DNA of 64,000 bases from Vulcanimicrobiota bacterium (lineage in GTDB: Bacteria > Vulcanimicrobiota > Xenobia > Xenobiales > JADMJV01), in NCBI GenBank assembly GCA_017307785.1, contig JAFKGI010000002.1:309501-373500 (forward strand). The letters are read 5' to 3'. The position numbers and the translations under genes are program-made. Below the pieces are notes generated by a model. That model worked only from the letters and a program-made list of their open reading frames with translations. It made no database searches and had not been told where the DNA came from. Positions 1 through 8,505 of the stretch are shown piece by piece. Positions within the stretch are counted from its first letter, which is position 1; every line of letters starts with the position of its first letter.

Positions 1-763
1 AATGGGCGGAATCCGGCTCGGCCCGATAGACCGTGGCCATGCCGCCGGCCCCCAGGCGCTTGACCAGTCGATACTGATCGAGTCGACTGCCCAGCAGAAA
101 GTCCTGGCCCGAAGCCTCGAGACTCTGCAGACTTTCCAGCTTCTGGCCACGGCGGCGCGCCAACCACAGGGCGGCAGCCGCCAAACCGGCCAGCCCAGCC
201 CCCAGCAGAGCCAGAATCCAACCCGAAGGGAACAACCACAGAGAGCCAGCAGCCGGAATGCGCTCCAGCTTGCTCTGGCGCCCGCGCACACCCAGGTTGC
301 TCAGAGCGACGGTCTGATCGCGAAAGCCGGCTCGGCGCAGCACCAAAGAGTCGTGCAGCAGGTCAGGCACGGCCAGGCTATGCACCGCGCCGGTGGTTCC
401 CACAAAATTCTGGCCCAGGTAAAGGTCGGCAGCGGGGAAGCTGTGGACTTCGACTTCCAGCCGAAGCGGCCGCAGGCGCACCGGCGAAGAGTAACGCGTT
501 ACCCCCCTTCCGGGGGCGGGCAGGCGGGCCGTCTCCCAGTCGTAACCCGGCGCGGCAATACGATATTCCCAGGGAGACTTTTGAGCAGGTAGCGGCTCGG
601 GCAGCAGAAAGGCATTGCCCTGTCGGGTCAGACCGGCCAGCGGCGGCTGGCTCACGGTCACTTCTAGCGCCAGCCCGGCCGGCTCCACCGTGAACATGAC
701 TCGTGGCGACTCGGCCGCCACCGCCAGACTCAGGCAAAGCCACAGACAGGTCGGTTTTACCAC
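1..763 (-). CDS. Receptor-type Ser/Thr protein kinase, N-terminal part (runs off left edge)
   Basis: The frame is open from a GTG at 763 to the window edge (254 residues seen). It begins with a hydrophobic signal sequence (about 1-18), then an extracytoplasmic region. Residues about 100-160 contain a PEGA-like stretch (PAADLYLGQNFVGTTG). A strong membrane segment (about 175-202) ends in ARRR. The start of a protein-kinase domain follows, with the glycine loop GAGGMATVYRA at 238-248. The GTG overlaps the stop of the upstream pseudopilin by 7 nt and has GAGG about 6 nt before it. The order exported domain, membrane helix, C-terminal cytoplasmic kinase is the reverse of PASTA-type bacterial kinases. 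Catalytic residues lie outside the window, so activity is unproven; family assignment is fairly sure. Confidence 0.82.
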   Translation of the reverse strand, partial: MVKPTCLWLCLSLAVAAESPRVMFTVEPAGLALEVTVSQPPLAGLTRQGNAFLLPEPLPAQKSPWEYRIAAPGYDWETARLPAPGRGVTRYSSPVRLRPLRLEVEVHSFPAADLYLGQNFVGTTGAVHSLAVPDLLHDSLVLRRAGFRDQTVALSNLGVRGRQSKLERIPAAGSLWLFPSGWILALLGAGLAGLAAAALWLARRRGQKLESLQSLEASGQDFLLGSRLDQYRLVKRLGAGGMATVYRAEPDSAH

Positions 764-1356
764 GAGTTCCTCAAGGAGACGTGACCGCTCCAACGAGTGT
801 GGCGGTCACCAGCCCAGCTTTCCAGCGTCACATCGATTTCCCGCCCCAAACGAATGCCGTTGGCTTCGTGAGTCACGGAGAACTGGTCGATTTCGTTCAC
901 CAGTAATCGTCGGACGTGCTGCGGATCGTCCTGGAGAGCTTGCAGATTCGCCTCGTTCAGGGCCAGCGGCGTAGTAGAGGACCAACCGGGCACCGACGTG
1001 GGCGAAGATTTCCAATCCAGGCGAACCAACTCGCGGCGCTGGGCGTCGCGATAAACCAGACAGGGACGCACGTCCCAGGCGAGTTCGCCGTCGCTCAAGA
1101 CTTCGTGGACGCTCTGACAAGAAAGAGTGCCGGACAGGTAATAAAGACCACCGGAACCACTCGACTGCAAAAGTTCTCGCAGTTGAGCCAGGGCCAGCTG
1201 CAGCCGCTGCTGCGTCTGAGCCAGGGCCGTCTCTCGTCGTTGCAGGCGCAAGCTGGGGATGAGCAGGCGCTCGGCCAGAATCACCAGCAAGCTCAGCAAG
1301 GCGACCACTACAACCGCTTCCGCCAGCGTGAAGCCCCTCAATGCTGAACGCGCCAC
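757..1356 (-). CDS. Type II secretion/type IV pilus minor pseudopilin (GspJ/PilW-like)
   Basis: The protein opens with a short basic leader and a class III prepilin signal, RG|FTLAEAVVVVALLSL. It has the conserved Glu at mature position 5 and one N-terminal helix, followed by a roughly 165-residue globular part, as in GspJ/PilW-type minor pilins. It would be processed by a prepilin peptidase and sit at a pseudopilus tip. I chose the GTG at 1356 because GGAGG lies 9 nt upstream and the overlap with the preceding gene is only 19 nt; an ATG at 1383 is the alternative. The stop overlaps the start of the kinase gene. Which minor-pilin class it belongs to is uncertain. Confidence 0.8.
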   Translation of the reverse strand: MARSALRGFTLAEAVVVVALLSLLVILAERLLIPSLRLQRRETALAQTQQRLQLALAQLRELLQSSGSGGLYYLSGTLSCQSVHEVLSDGELAWDVRPCLVYRDAQRRELVRLDWKSSPTSVPGWSSTTPLALNEANLQALQDDPQHVRRLLVNEIDQFSVTHEANGIRLGREIDVTLESWAGDRHTRWSGHVSLRNSW

Positions 1357-1721
1357 AGGGCCGTGCCTCCTCGGAGATGGCATTCACGGCTGCGAAACTC
1401 CCAGGCCACGTCGACCTGCACCTCCAAGGCCCGGTCCGGGTCTGCATCTTCCAACTTGGCCACGGTTACGGTCGGTTGAAAAGTCACTCCGAGCTGGCCG
1501 GCGACCGGCGCCAACTGTTGGCGACCCGGCGTCAGACTGTCGAAATTGCGTGACCGATACGCCTCCAGGTTATCGTTCAGAATTCGCTGGGCCTCCACCC
1601 GCACTTCGGCCTGACGAGTGGCCAGGATCGAGGCCGGCAGCATCTGGAAAACAAAAATCGCGGTAACCAGCAGCAGTCCAAAAGCCAGCAGTGTCTCGAC
1701 CAAGGTGAAGCCGCGCTTCAT
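1338..1721 (-). CDS. Minor pseudopilin (GspI/PilV-like)
   Basis: This 127-residue protein starts MKRG|FTLVETLLAFGLLLV, a textbook prepilin leader: Gly at -1, Phe at +1 and Glu at +5. The size fits GspI/PilV minor pilins. The start ATG at 1721 lies in an ATGA overlap with the stop of the GspF gene, so translation is probably coupled. The reading frame stays open further upstream, but that part only mirrors the GspF gene and is not part of the protein. It would assemble with the GspJ-like product of the next gene as a pseudopilus tip component. Confidence is high for prepilin, moderate for subclass. Confidence 0.85.
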   Translation of the reverse strand: MKRGFTLVETLLAFGLLLVTAIFVFQMLPASILATRQAEVRVEAQRILNDNLEAYRSRNFDSLTPGRQQLAPVAGQLGVTFQPTVTVAKLEDADPDRALEVQVDVAWEFRSRECHLRGGTALWRVQH

Positions 1722-2716
1722 AGCGTCTCGACTAGCCTGAGCAGTGGTAGGGCAGTGGCGATGATGAAGGCACCGGCGGCGATACCCATCAGCAACATCA
1801 GCACCGGCTCCAGCATGTCCAGAAAGCGCCGGATAGCGGTTTCCAGCTCCAGGTCGAAAAGCTGGGCCAGGCTGAGCAGCATCTGGCTGACTTTGCCCGA
1901 TTCTTCCCCGGCCCTTACCCCCTGGATGATGACGGGCGAGAAGGCTCCGGTGGCAGCCAATCCCTGTGCCACGGTAGCGCCAGCGACTACAGACTCCACC
2001 GCCTGGCGGCACGGTTCTTCCAGCCCGGCACAACCGCCCGCCAGTTGCAGACTTTGCTGGAGCGGCAAGCCGGTCTCCAGGGCCAGCGCCAGACTGCGCA
2101 GGAAGCGCGCCTGGGCCAGCGTCGAGAGGGCGCCCGAGAGCCCCGGAAGATGTCGCGCACGAGCCAGAAGACTCCAGCGAAATCGGTAGATCAGGCTGCC
2201 CCCCAGCAACCAGAGCAGCGGGGAGCCCAGCACTCGAGACAAACCCAGCACCAATTGGCTGAACCAGGGAAGCCCGGTCTGGCCCAGAGCCGGGCGAAGG
2301 GCCGCGAAAAGCCAGGGTGGCAGAACCACTACCGCGATCAGACAGAGAGTGGCCAGCAGCACCGGGTAAGCCAGCTGAGCTTGAACACGGTGCTGCAGCA
2401 GAGCAAGCTTCTCCTCATAATCGGCCAGTCGGGTCAACAGCACGCCCAAAGTGCCGGTCGATTCGCCCAGTTGAACCAATCGCAGAGCAAAAGGGGTCAT
2501 GGGTGCTCGTCCCTGGACCAAAGCCCGACTCAGCGAGCTGCCATTGCGCAACCGTTCGGAAACCTCGCCGGCGGCCCGGGCCAGGTCGGGATGTTCGCTC
2601 TGACGCGACAGAATATCAAAGGAGCGCCCTAGATGGATGCCGCTGAGAAACATCAGCGATAGGCAGCGAAAGAAAACTGCCCGTTCAGCCGCGCCGACCT
2701 GTCCCCGCATGCGCAT
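1718..2716 (-). CDS. GspF/PilC-type inner-membrane platform protein
   Basis: The 332-residue protein carries two copies of the GspF helical domain. The first is near residues 12-130 and holds the typical LGESTG signature. The second is near 200-320 and holds an AGEESGKV signature. Membrane segments lie around 118-142, 155-180 and 300-328. GspF proteins link the cytoplasmic ATPase to pseudopilin assembly in type II secretion and type IV pili. It is the first gene of a tightly overlapping minus-strand operon with two pseudopilins and a kinase. No ATPase gene accompanies this copy, so it may use one encoded elsewhere. Start ATG at 2716; a second ATG at 2710 is equally possible. Confidence 0.88.
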   Translation of the reverse strand: MRMRGQVGAAERAVFFRCLSLMFLSGIHLGRSFDILSRQSEHPDLARAAGEVSERLRNGSSLSRALVQGRAPMTPFALRLVQLGESTGTLGVLLTRLADYEEKLALLQHRVQAQLAYPVLLATLCLIAVVVLPPWLFAALRPALGQTGLPWFSQLVLGLSRVLGSPLLWLLGGSLIYRFRWSLLARARHLPGLSGALSTLAQARFLRSLALALETGLPLQQSLQLAGGCAGLEEPCRQAVESVVAGATVAQGLAATGAFSPVIIQGVRAGEESGKVSQMLLSLAQLFDLELETAIRRFLDMLEPVLMLLMGIAAGAFIIATALPLLRLVETL

Positions 2717-2770
2717 CTGCCCGAAATTCCGCAGTCGGACCCGAGTTCCTAGTGCTACACCAGATAGGGT

Positions 2771-3208
2771 TTACTGACGCCCGGAGCTGATCAGCCACTC
2801 CTGGACCTGAGCGGCCTGGCTATCGATCTGGTAGCGACGTAAGCGCAGGCCTTCGTCGTTCTGCACGGACTCGTAGCGCACCACGCGATTGTCATTCTGG
2901 CTGCTCTCGCGCTGGCTGCAGGCCAGCGGCACGCCGTTGGGGTCGCCGCCGGGCAGCATGGATTCGCACACGTAGAGGCTGTTTTTGGAAATCTCGGCTT
3001 GATAGCGGGCCGGGTGGTTATACACATCCAGGCGGCCGGCTTTGGGATCGCGGTCGGACGGGTTTTGATCGTAGGCCTCGAACTTGTTCCAGTCCCCCTC
3101 GACCTGCGACAACACCTGTTTGGCTTCGTCAGGCGACAACGGCTTGGCCGGCACCCGGGAAAAGTCCACGGAGGCGAATTGACGTCTGAGATTTGGATTC
3201 ACGATCAC
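2771..3208 (-). CDS. Uncharacterised protein with N-terminal MIVNPN motif
   Basis: I do not recognise this 145-residue, charged, apparently soluble protein. It has no signal peptide or membrane segment. It starts (GTG at 3208) MIVNPNLRRQF, resembling the short M-x-[IV]-x-N/P start shared by several other proteins in this window. Residues 25-70 are rich in Asp, Lys and Asn, and there are two cysteines. It is transcribed away from the M14 carboxypeptidase across an 81-bp gap, which must hold both promoters. It may share a promoter with the GspF operon downstream (54-bp gap). Function unknown. Confidence 0.6.
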   Translation of the reverse strand: MIVNPNLRRQFASVDFSRVPAKPLSPDEAKQVLSQVEGDWNKFEAYDQNPSDRDPKAGRLDVYNHPARYQAEISKNSLYVCESMLPGGDPNGVPLACSQRESSQNDNRVVRYESVQNDEGLRLRRYQIDSQAAQVQEWLISSGRQ

Positions 3209-3289
3209 GACTCAGGCAGTGTAACCCGGACGCCCGGCTATTCACAAGTTAGACACGTGATGAAATCTGAATGCTGGTAATCTGTTCAT

Positions 3290-4444
3290 ATGAAGATTCA
3301 AAACCAACCCACCAGCGCCCCCAAGGCCCGCAACTTCGCCCAATACTCCAAAGCCGACCAGGAAATCCTCAAGGACCTCTTCGACAAAGGCGACCTGCGC
3401 GAGAACGCTGACGTGGGTCGGGTTTTGCAAGAGTACAAGAACTCGTTGCAAGGAGAGGTGCGCACCCAGGGCGTCACCGGCTACCATACCTACGCGGAAA
3501 TGAACGCCGCCTTACAGGAGCTGGCCGACCGCTTTCCCGGCAAGGCCGAAGTGGTTTCCCTGGGCAAGAGCGGCGAAGGCCGCGACATCTACGCCTTGCG
3601 TGTGGGCAACCAGGATGAGAACAACTCCAAGCCCGGCATCGTCATCACCGGCTGCCACCACGCCCGCGAGTGGATGACGGTGGAAGTGCCTCTGCACACC
3701 GCCACCAACATGTTGGAAAATTACGACACCGACCCGGCCTCCAAAGAGCGCGTCGACAAAACCGTGACCTGGTTCGTGCCCATGGTCAACCCGGACGGCT
3801 ATGAATTCAGCCGCACCAAGAACAGCTGGTGGCGTAAAACCCGCCGCCCCATTGAAGAAACCGGCTGCCCCAATCTGAAGGGCAACTACGGCGTGGACCC
3901 CAACCGCAACTATTGGGACGGCAAGCCGGAGCACTTCGAGCTCTATCGTCCAGCAGGCGACACCCCTTGTTCCACCGCCGACGACTTTGGCGGCGGCAAG
4001 ACCAGCGACAACCCCAAGGCCGACACCTATCGCGGCCCCTCGGGCGGCTCCGAGCCTGAAGTTCAGGCCATGCTGAACCTGGAGCTGAATCCGGCCAACA
4101 ACATCAAGGGCGTGCTCGACTACCACAGCTATGGCGACATGATTTTGTATCCCTACGGCAGCAAGGAGCTGGACGCCGACCGCCTGGCCACCTACCGCGA
4201 TATCGGCGGTAAGATGAATCAGGTGCTGGGCAACAAGTTCGACCTCAAGCCCAGCAGCGATCTCTATCCCACCAGCGGCGGCTCCAACGATATTCACGAA
4301 GCCAACGGTATCCTGGGCCTGACCCTGGAAATCGGCCGTAGCTTCCAGCCGCCGGCCTGGGAGATTCCCAAGCAGACGGCTTACATCACTCCTGCCAATC
4401 TGGTCTTCATCGACGAGATTAAGAATCGCTTCGCACAAGCGTGA
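3290..4444 (+). CDS. M14-family zinc carboxypeptidase
   Basis: Metallocarboxypeptidase of 384 residues that should remove C-terminal amino acids from peptides. The zinc ligands are visible: His124 and Glu127 in GCHHAREW, and His279 in LDYHSYG. Substrate-binding Arg206 lies in VDPNRNY, and the catalytic Glu347 in LTLEIGR. The first ~60 residues precede the catalytic fold and look like a short pro-region. There is no Sec signal; the N-terminus MKIQNQPTSAP belongs to the recurrent motif noted in the findings. No clear Shine-Dalgarno precedes the ATG; an extended -10-like TGGTAATCT lies just upstream. The stop overlaps the GTG of the transporter gene (GTGA). The family is certain; location in the cell is not. 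Confidence 0.92.
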   Translation: MKIQNQPTSAPKARNFAQYSKADQEILKDLFDKGDLRENADVGRVLQEYKNSLQGEVRTQGVTGYHTYAEMNAALQELADRFPGKAEVVSLGKSGEGRDIYALRVGNQDENNSKPGIVITGCHHAREWMTVEVPLHTATNMLENYDTDPASKERVDKTVTWFVPMVNPDGYEFSRTKNSWWRKTRRPIEETGCPNLKGNYGVDPNRNYWDGKPEHFELYRPAGDTPCSTADDFGGGKTSDNPKADTYRGPSGGSEPEVQAMLNLELNPANNIKGVLDYHSYGDMILYPYGSKELDADRLATYRDIGGKMNQVLGNKFDLKPSSDLYPTSGGSNDIHEANGILGLTLEIGRSFQPPAWEIPKQTAYITPANLVFIDEIKNRFAQA

Positions 4445-5583
4445 ACTCTCGCTGGATTCTGCTGCTCGGCCTGACGGCCGTCATGCTGCAGTTGTGCTGG
4501 AAAATCATCACCCCCTTCCTGTCCATTTTGCTCTGGGCTTCGGTGCTGGTTCTGGTTTTCTATCCGAGTTATCAGAGGATTCTGGCCAAGCTTAAAGGTC
4601 GCAGCACGCTGGCTTCAGCTCTGACCACTCTGCTGGTTCTGGCCACCATCATTTTGCCGATGGTGGTCGTGACCGGCATGGTGGTGGCTGAACTCGAATC
4701 GACCGCTCGCGAGCTGCAGGCGGAGATTCCGCGTCATATGGAGCGCCTGCCGGATATTCTCGAAGTCGTCTACCGCTACACCGGCATGACCCAGGACGAA
4801 CTCAAGCGGGCCGTGCAAAACGGTGCCCGCACCAGCAGTCAAACGCTGCTCGGCGGCCTGCTCAGCGTGGTGGGCGGGGCATTGGGCTTCCTGGTCAATC
4901 TGGGCTTCGTCAGCTTCACCATGTTCTATCTGTTCATCGACGGCGACAAAGCCGTGCAGACCTTGCGCGAGTGGTTGCCGCTAGAACGCTCCCAAAGTCA
5001 CGCCTTGCTGGTGCGCGCTGGAGAGATCATCAGCGCCAGCGTCTACGGCGTGGTGGTGCTGGCCATGATTCAGGGCTCGCTGGGCGGACTGATGTTCTGG
5101 TGGCTCGGTCTACCCTCGCCGCTGCTCTGGGGCGTGGTCATGATCTTATTTGCCACCATTCCGATGCTAGGCACCTTCGTCATCTGGGTGCCGGCCGCTA
5201 TTTACCTGGCCACGACCGGCCACATGATCAAAGCCCTCATCCTGACGCTTTGGGGTTCGGTGGTGATCGGCATGTCCGATAACCTGCTGCGTCCCACCCT
5301 GGTTGGCAAAAAGGCCAAGATGCACGACCTGATGATCTTCTTTGCGGTGCTGGGCGGCTTGAACGCCTTCGGCGTGCTGGGCATCTTGATGGGGCCCGTC
5401 GTGCTGGCCGTTTCTCTGACTCTGCTGGAGGCTTTCCGCCGGGCTGATCCGATGAGAAAACCCGATCCTCTGGTCGAGGTCGAGCTCTCGCTCAGCTCGC
5501 CGATTGTGGAACCCATGACGGTCTCGAGTCCACCGCCCCCGCCCGACCCTGAGCCCACCACTCCAGAGCCCGAGCCTGAGTAG
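4441..5583 (+). CDS. AI-2E family (PerM/YdiK-type) membrane transporter
   Basis: A 380-residue polytopic membrane protein with paired N-terminal helices (about 5-45), a helix at 58-85, and a cluster of hydrophobic helices between about 140 and 340. This is the layout of the AI-2E/PerM family. It contains the family's PSPLLWGVVM-like segment near residue 220 and a DNLLRP segment near 280. The C-terminal ~45 residues are an acidic and proline-rich cytoplasmic tail. Substrates of this family are mostly unknown; autoinducer-2 or small ions are reported for individual members. It is coupled to the carboxypeptidase by a GTGA overlap. Its 3' end overlaps the convergent GrpB-like gene by 92 nt. Confidence 0.88.
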   Translation: MNSRWILLLGLTAVMLQLCWKIITPFLSILLWASVLVLVFYPSYQRILAKLKGRSTLASALTTLLVLATIILPMVVVTGMVVAELESTARELQAEIPRHMERLPDILEVVYRYTGMTQDELKRAVQNGARTSSQTLLGGLLSVVGGALGFLVNLGFVSFTMFYLFIDGDKAVQTLREWLPLERSQSHALLVRAGEIISASVYGVVVLAMIQGSLGGLMFWWLGLPSPLLWGVVMILFATIPMLGTFVIWVPAAIYLATTGHMIKALILTLWGSVVIGMSDNLLRPTLVGKKAKMHDLMIFFAVLGGLNAFGVLGILMGPVVLAVSLTLLEAFRRADPMRKPDPLVEVELSLSSPIVEPMTVSSPPPPPDPEPTTPEPEPE

Positions 5584-6073
5584 TCTGGATCCAGTCGCCT
5601 TTGGCGTCGGTGTAGGCATGAGGATTGTCGGCGTGTTTTTGAGCGCACTCTTGCTTGACTCGTTCGTAGTCGCGAGCGATGTCGGGGTAGGTCCGCAGGT
5701 AATCCCGGAAAGCCAGGTGACGAATCAGTCCTTCTTCTCCACTCAGGAAGCAGTGCACGTTGACTCGTCGCCAACCGTCTCCGCCCGTTTGCGGGCAGAA
5801 GCGCCGGCCGGGAATGCCATAGTCTCCCCAGTATTCGAAACCGGCGGCTTCGATCGACTCGCGCCGCTCGTCCAGCCATTCCAGTGAGGTCACCTCAGGC
5901 ATCAGGTCAATGATCCCCTTGGCCTGAATGCCCGGGATCGAGGTCGAGCCAATGTGATGGATGGCGATCAGCCGAGGGTCAGGCCCGAGGGCGGCGGCGA
6001 AGCGCTCCGCCTCCAGCACGGCCTGTTCGGCCCACTGTGAGTTGTGGTCCAGCAATTCTACTTTGGTGCTCAT
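5492..6073 (-). CDS. GrpB-like (UPF0157) nucleotidyltransferase-fold protein
   Basis: The 193-residue protein contains HHIGSTSIPG followed by KGIIDLMPEV, the hallmark GSTS and IDL segments of the GrpB family. GrpB proteins have a nucleotidyltransferase fold, and their substrates are mostly unknown. Start ATG at 6073 gives the usual family length; the frame extends upstream to 6169 but that would be an atypical leader. The last ~30 codons overlap the 3' end of the convergent transporter gene, an unusually long tail-to-tail overlap. The C-terminal ~15 residues after WWAQG are probably non-conserved. The gene faces the phosphatase gene across a 38-bp divergent gap. Confidence 0.82.
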   Translation of the reverse strand: MSTKVELLDHNSQWAEQAVLEAERFAAALGPDPRLIAIHHIGSTSIPGIQAKGIIDLMPEVTSLEWLDERRESIEAAGFEYWGDYGIPGRRFCPQTGGDGWRRVNVHCFLSGEEGLIRHLAFRDYLRTYPDIARDYERVKQECAQKHADNPHAYTDAKGDWIQTTQARALEWWAQGRAGAVDSRPSWVPQSAS

Positions 6074-6111
6074 GACAAGGCCATTTGCCGGGATGCGGCC
6101 AAATACCCTGG

Positions 6112-6621
6112 ATGAAAAAATTTCTACTGATGGCTCTGCTGCTGGTCTCCCCGGTGCTGGCCGACCCACCCGGACATAACGTTCACCTGGTGGTCAAGAA
6201 AGAACAGAACAGCTTCTGGCGCGGCGGCGGACCCACCCGAGAGACGATGATGGCTCTACAAGCCAGCGCCAAAGAACTTAACCACCCGGTCACCATGATC
6301 GACCTGCGCCATCCGCCTTTCAACGACGACTGGATCGGTCATGCCGGCCGCCTCAACCCCACCAGCGAAGAAAAGCTGGCCAAGGAACTGGGCCTGCGCT
6401 ATCACTCGATCAGCGCTCTCGATAAGGGCCTGATCAAGCTGATCGACGACGCTCTGGCCGAGGGCGACGTCTACATCCACTGTCACTACGGCGTCAATCG
6501 AACCGGCTTTGCGGTAGGCCGCTATGCCACCGCCCGCGATCTCAAAGTAGACCGGGCCAAATTGGGCGAGCGCGACTGGAACCAGGGAGTGGCTTTTCAA
6601 AAACGCTTGATGGGTCAGTAG
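6112..6621 (+). CDS. Exported protein-tyrosine-phosphatase-like protein
   Basis: 169 residues starting with a clear signal peptide (MKKFLLMALLLVSPVLA, cleavage after Ala17). The body carries the PTP active-site loop HCHYGVNRTG: nucleophile Cys124 and Arg130 in the C-x5-R pattern. A DLRHPPFNDDW segment upstream could supply the general acid. It resembles compact dual-specificity/phytase-like phosphatases that are exported in bacteria. The substrate cannot be told and could be phosphoprotein, phosphoinositide or inositol phosphate. The start at 6112 is chosen because the signal peptide begins there; nine upstream codons in frame make no sense as a leader. It stands alone between GrpB and the C11 protease. 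Confidence 0.82.
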   Translation: MKKFLLMALLLVSPVLADPPGHNVHLVVKKEQNSFWRGGGPTRETMMALQASAKELNHPVTMIDLRHPPFNDDWIGHAGRLNPTSEEKLAKELGLRYHSISALDKGLIKLIDDALAEGDVYIHCHYGVNRTGFAVGRYATARDLKVDRAKLGERDWNQGVAFQKRLMGQ

Positions 6622-6636
6622 CGTTACGTGACGGAA

Positions 6637-6655
6637 GGTTAGAATCTTGCTAACC
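6637..6655. promoter_or_regulatory. Inverted repeat upstream of the C11 protease gene
   Basis: Perfect 6-bp arms GGTTAG and CTAACC separated by 7 nt, 32 nt before the GTG start at 6688. There is no T-tract, so it looks more like an operator or leader hairpin than a terminator for the phosphatase gene. No binding protein can be named. Confidence 0.35.
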
Positions 6656-6687
6656 ATTTCGTGCGAGAGCGGAAGTAAGCTGGAGGA

Positions 6688-7830
6688 GTGAAGATCGCCT
6701 CCAACGCCCCTCGGCCGCAACCTCAACGAGACTGGACCGTCATGGTCTGGTCGGCCAGCGACAACGACCTCTACGAGTGCTGCGTCAACGACGTGGACAA
6801 GATGGAGCGCGGCATGTCGCCGAACATTCAGGTGCTGGCTCAGGTGGATCACGGCTCCAATCCGCGACCCGACGGCCCCAAAACCATGCAGCGCCTGGTG
6901 TTGGAGAAAAACGACCAACCGCTGCTCCAGTCGCCGGTGGCCAAAGATCTGGGCAACGGCGACTCGGCCTCGCCCAAGCAGCTGGCCGACTTTATCAAGT
7001 GGGGCATGGAGAAGTATCCGGCCAAGAACTACTGGCTGGTCATTTCCGATCACGGCGACGGTTGGAAAGGCGCCTGTCAGGACGATAGCCGCCAGACCTG
7101 GATGAGCCTGCCCCAAATCGAGCAAGCTCTCCAGGAAGCTCGCCAGAGCAGCGGCCAGAAGCTGGATCTGCTGAGTTTCGACTGCTGTCACATGGCCAGC
7201 AGCGAGGTGGTGCACCAACTGCAGAACGAGGCGCAGGTTCTGGTTGGCTCGCAAGAAGTGATGGGCGAACTCGGTCTCCCCTACGACCGCCTGCTGCCCC
7301 AAATCGCCGGCAAAGACGCCCGCCAGGTAGCCGAAATGCTGGTGCGCGAGTCCCGTGAGAATCCCGAGGACATCCCCACCTTCGCAGCCCTGGATCTATC
7401 CAAGGTTCCGGCTTTCTCCCAGTCGGTCAAAGAGCTGGGCGAGGCCGTGACCGCCAGTGGGTTGAGCACCGAGCAAATGCGCGAGGTGGTGGCCAAAACC
7501 CAGGGATTTGATTCCGGCTACTACCGAGACGTGGTCGACCTGGCTCGCCAACTGGGCCAGGCCGAGCCCTCGCTGCTGCCCCAGGCCGAGAAGGTCGAGC
7601 AGGCCGCGGCCGCGGTGGTGCTGGCCGAGCAGCACGCCGATACCCACCCCAACGCCCACGGCCTGCAGATCGAGGTCTTCAAGGACAGCGAGGGCGCCCG
7701 TCAGCGCCGCTACACTCCCGGTACCCGCGTGATGCGCACTGAAGCCGGCAGCTACGCCGAAACCGCCTTCGCCCGCGACACCGGTTGGGCCAAGGTGATC
7801 GCCAAAATCGACTCGCCTCCCCCGCCTTAA
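6688..7830 (+). CDS. C11 (clostripain-like) cysteine peptidase
   Basis: 380 residues. It shows the C11 family dyad: His122 in VISDHGDGW and Cys167 in SFDCCHMASSEV, with the preceding Asp165. Clostripain-type enzymes cleave after basic residues and are usually exported. Here there is no Sec signal, and the N-terminus is MKIASNAPRPQPQ, similar to the carboxypeptidase at 3290. The catalytic domain begins almost immediately (DWTVMVW at about 15), as in bacterial C11 proteins without pro-regions. Start GTG at 6688 sits very close behind GGAGGA, so spacing is short. The C-terminal ~100 residues contain another DTHPNAHGLQIEVF segment typical of the family's end. The family assignment is firm. Confidence 0.88.
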   Translation: MKIASNAPRPQPQRDWTVMVWSASDNDLYECCVNDVDKMERGMSPNIQVLAQVDHGSNPRPDGPKTMQRLVLEKNDQPLLQSPVAKDLGNGDSASPKQLADFIKWGMEKYPAKNYWLVISDHGDGWKGACQDDSRQTWMSLPQIEQALQEARQSSGQKLDLLSFDCCHMASSEVVHQLQNEAQVLVGSQEVMGELGLPYDRLLPQIAGKDARQVAEMLVRESRENPEDIPTFAALDLSKVPAFSQSVKELGEAVTASGLSTEQMREVVAKTQGFDSGYYRDVVDLARQLGQAEPSLLPQAEKVEQAAAAVVLAEQHADTHPNAHGLQIEVFKDSEGARQRRYTPGTRVMRTEAGSYAETAFARDTGWAKVIAKIDSPPPP

Positions 7831-7963
7831 GGTTGGTGTTTCCCGCCACCCCAGCAGCTCTCTTGGGGCAAAGGCAGTTACAAACTGGCAATGCCGGCAC
7901 AAGGCCGAATTAACAATCGCCGCCTAATCTGAACTTGCAAGATTAAGCTTTCGGAGGCATCGA

Positions 7964-8422
7964 ATGTTTCGAATTCCCTTTGCGCTCTTCCTATTGCTCG
8001 GCGTGGTAGCCCTGGAATGCAAGCTCCATCCACCCGCCCGTTGGGCCACCATCCGCCTCGCCTATGACGAGGACTTGCAGTATCTCGATGAACAAGGCGC
8101 GACCTATCGTCGATTGCAGCCACGAGGGTTTGAACTCAAAATGGACGCCGTCGGCTACGCCTGCATGCAGAATTTGCGAGACTGCCAGGCTCTACGCGTG
8201 AGAATCTCCAGCCAGAATGCTCTTCTCCAATCCCCGCAGAAACGCCAGCGCGTGGTGCGCCACCACGAGACCTTCACGGCCGCTCCCGACCCCCAGCCCG
8301 AAACCGAACCACAAGCCATCGCCAACCAGCAGGCGATCGACATCGTGTTGCTGGAGATCGGTTCGCGGACACTCACCGTCTACGAAAAAGCCCTGACTCG
8401 CTACGAGGTCGAGCACACATAG
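7964..8422 (+). CDS. Exported protein of unknown function
   Basis: 152 residues with an N-terminal hydrophobic signal (MFRIPFALFLLLGVVALEC). The Cys at 19 is preceded by ALE rather than a good lipobox, so a lipoprotein is doubtful. A GGAGG six nt upstream of the ATG supports the start. The mature part is charged, with a Pro/Glu-rich linker (about 105-122, PDPQPETEPQ). I recognise no domain. It is preceded by a 133-bp gap after the C11 protease and followed by an 83-bp gap, so it is probably monocistronic. Confidence 0.6.
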   Translation: MFRIPFALFLLLGVVALECKLHPPARWATIRLAYDEDLQYLDEQGATYRRLQPRGFELKMDAVGYACMQNLRDCQALRVRISSQNALLQSPQKRQRVVRHHETFTAAPDPQPETEPQAIANQQAIDIVLLEIGSRTLTVYEKALTRYEVEHT

Positions 8423-8505
8423 AGGTAGTGCAAGGCACAGTATCTCCCTGGGCAGACCTTTGATGGCTGGAAATGAAAAGCTCCGAAACTCTCGAACCCC
8501 TGTGA

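Noticed and set aside
2..592. 196-codon plus-strand frame at the left edge
   Set aside because: It is antisense to the receptor kinase gene, whose signal sequence, membrane helix and kinase loop are all recognisable on the minus strand.
7846..7862. CCCC...GGGG stem after the C11 protease gene as a terminator
   Set aside because: The stem is only four bases with a 12-nt loop and no T-run.
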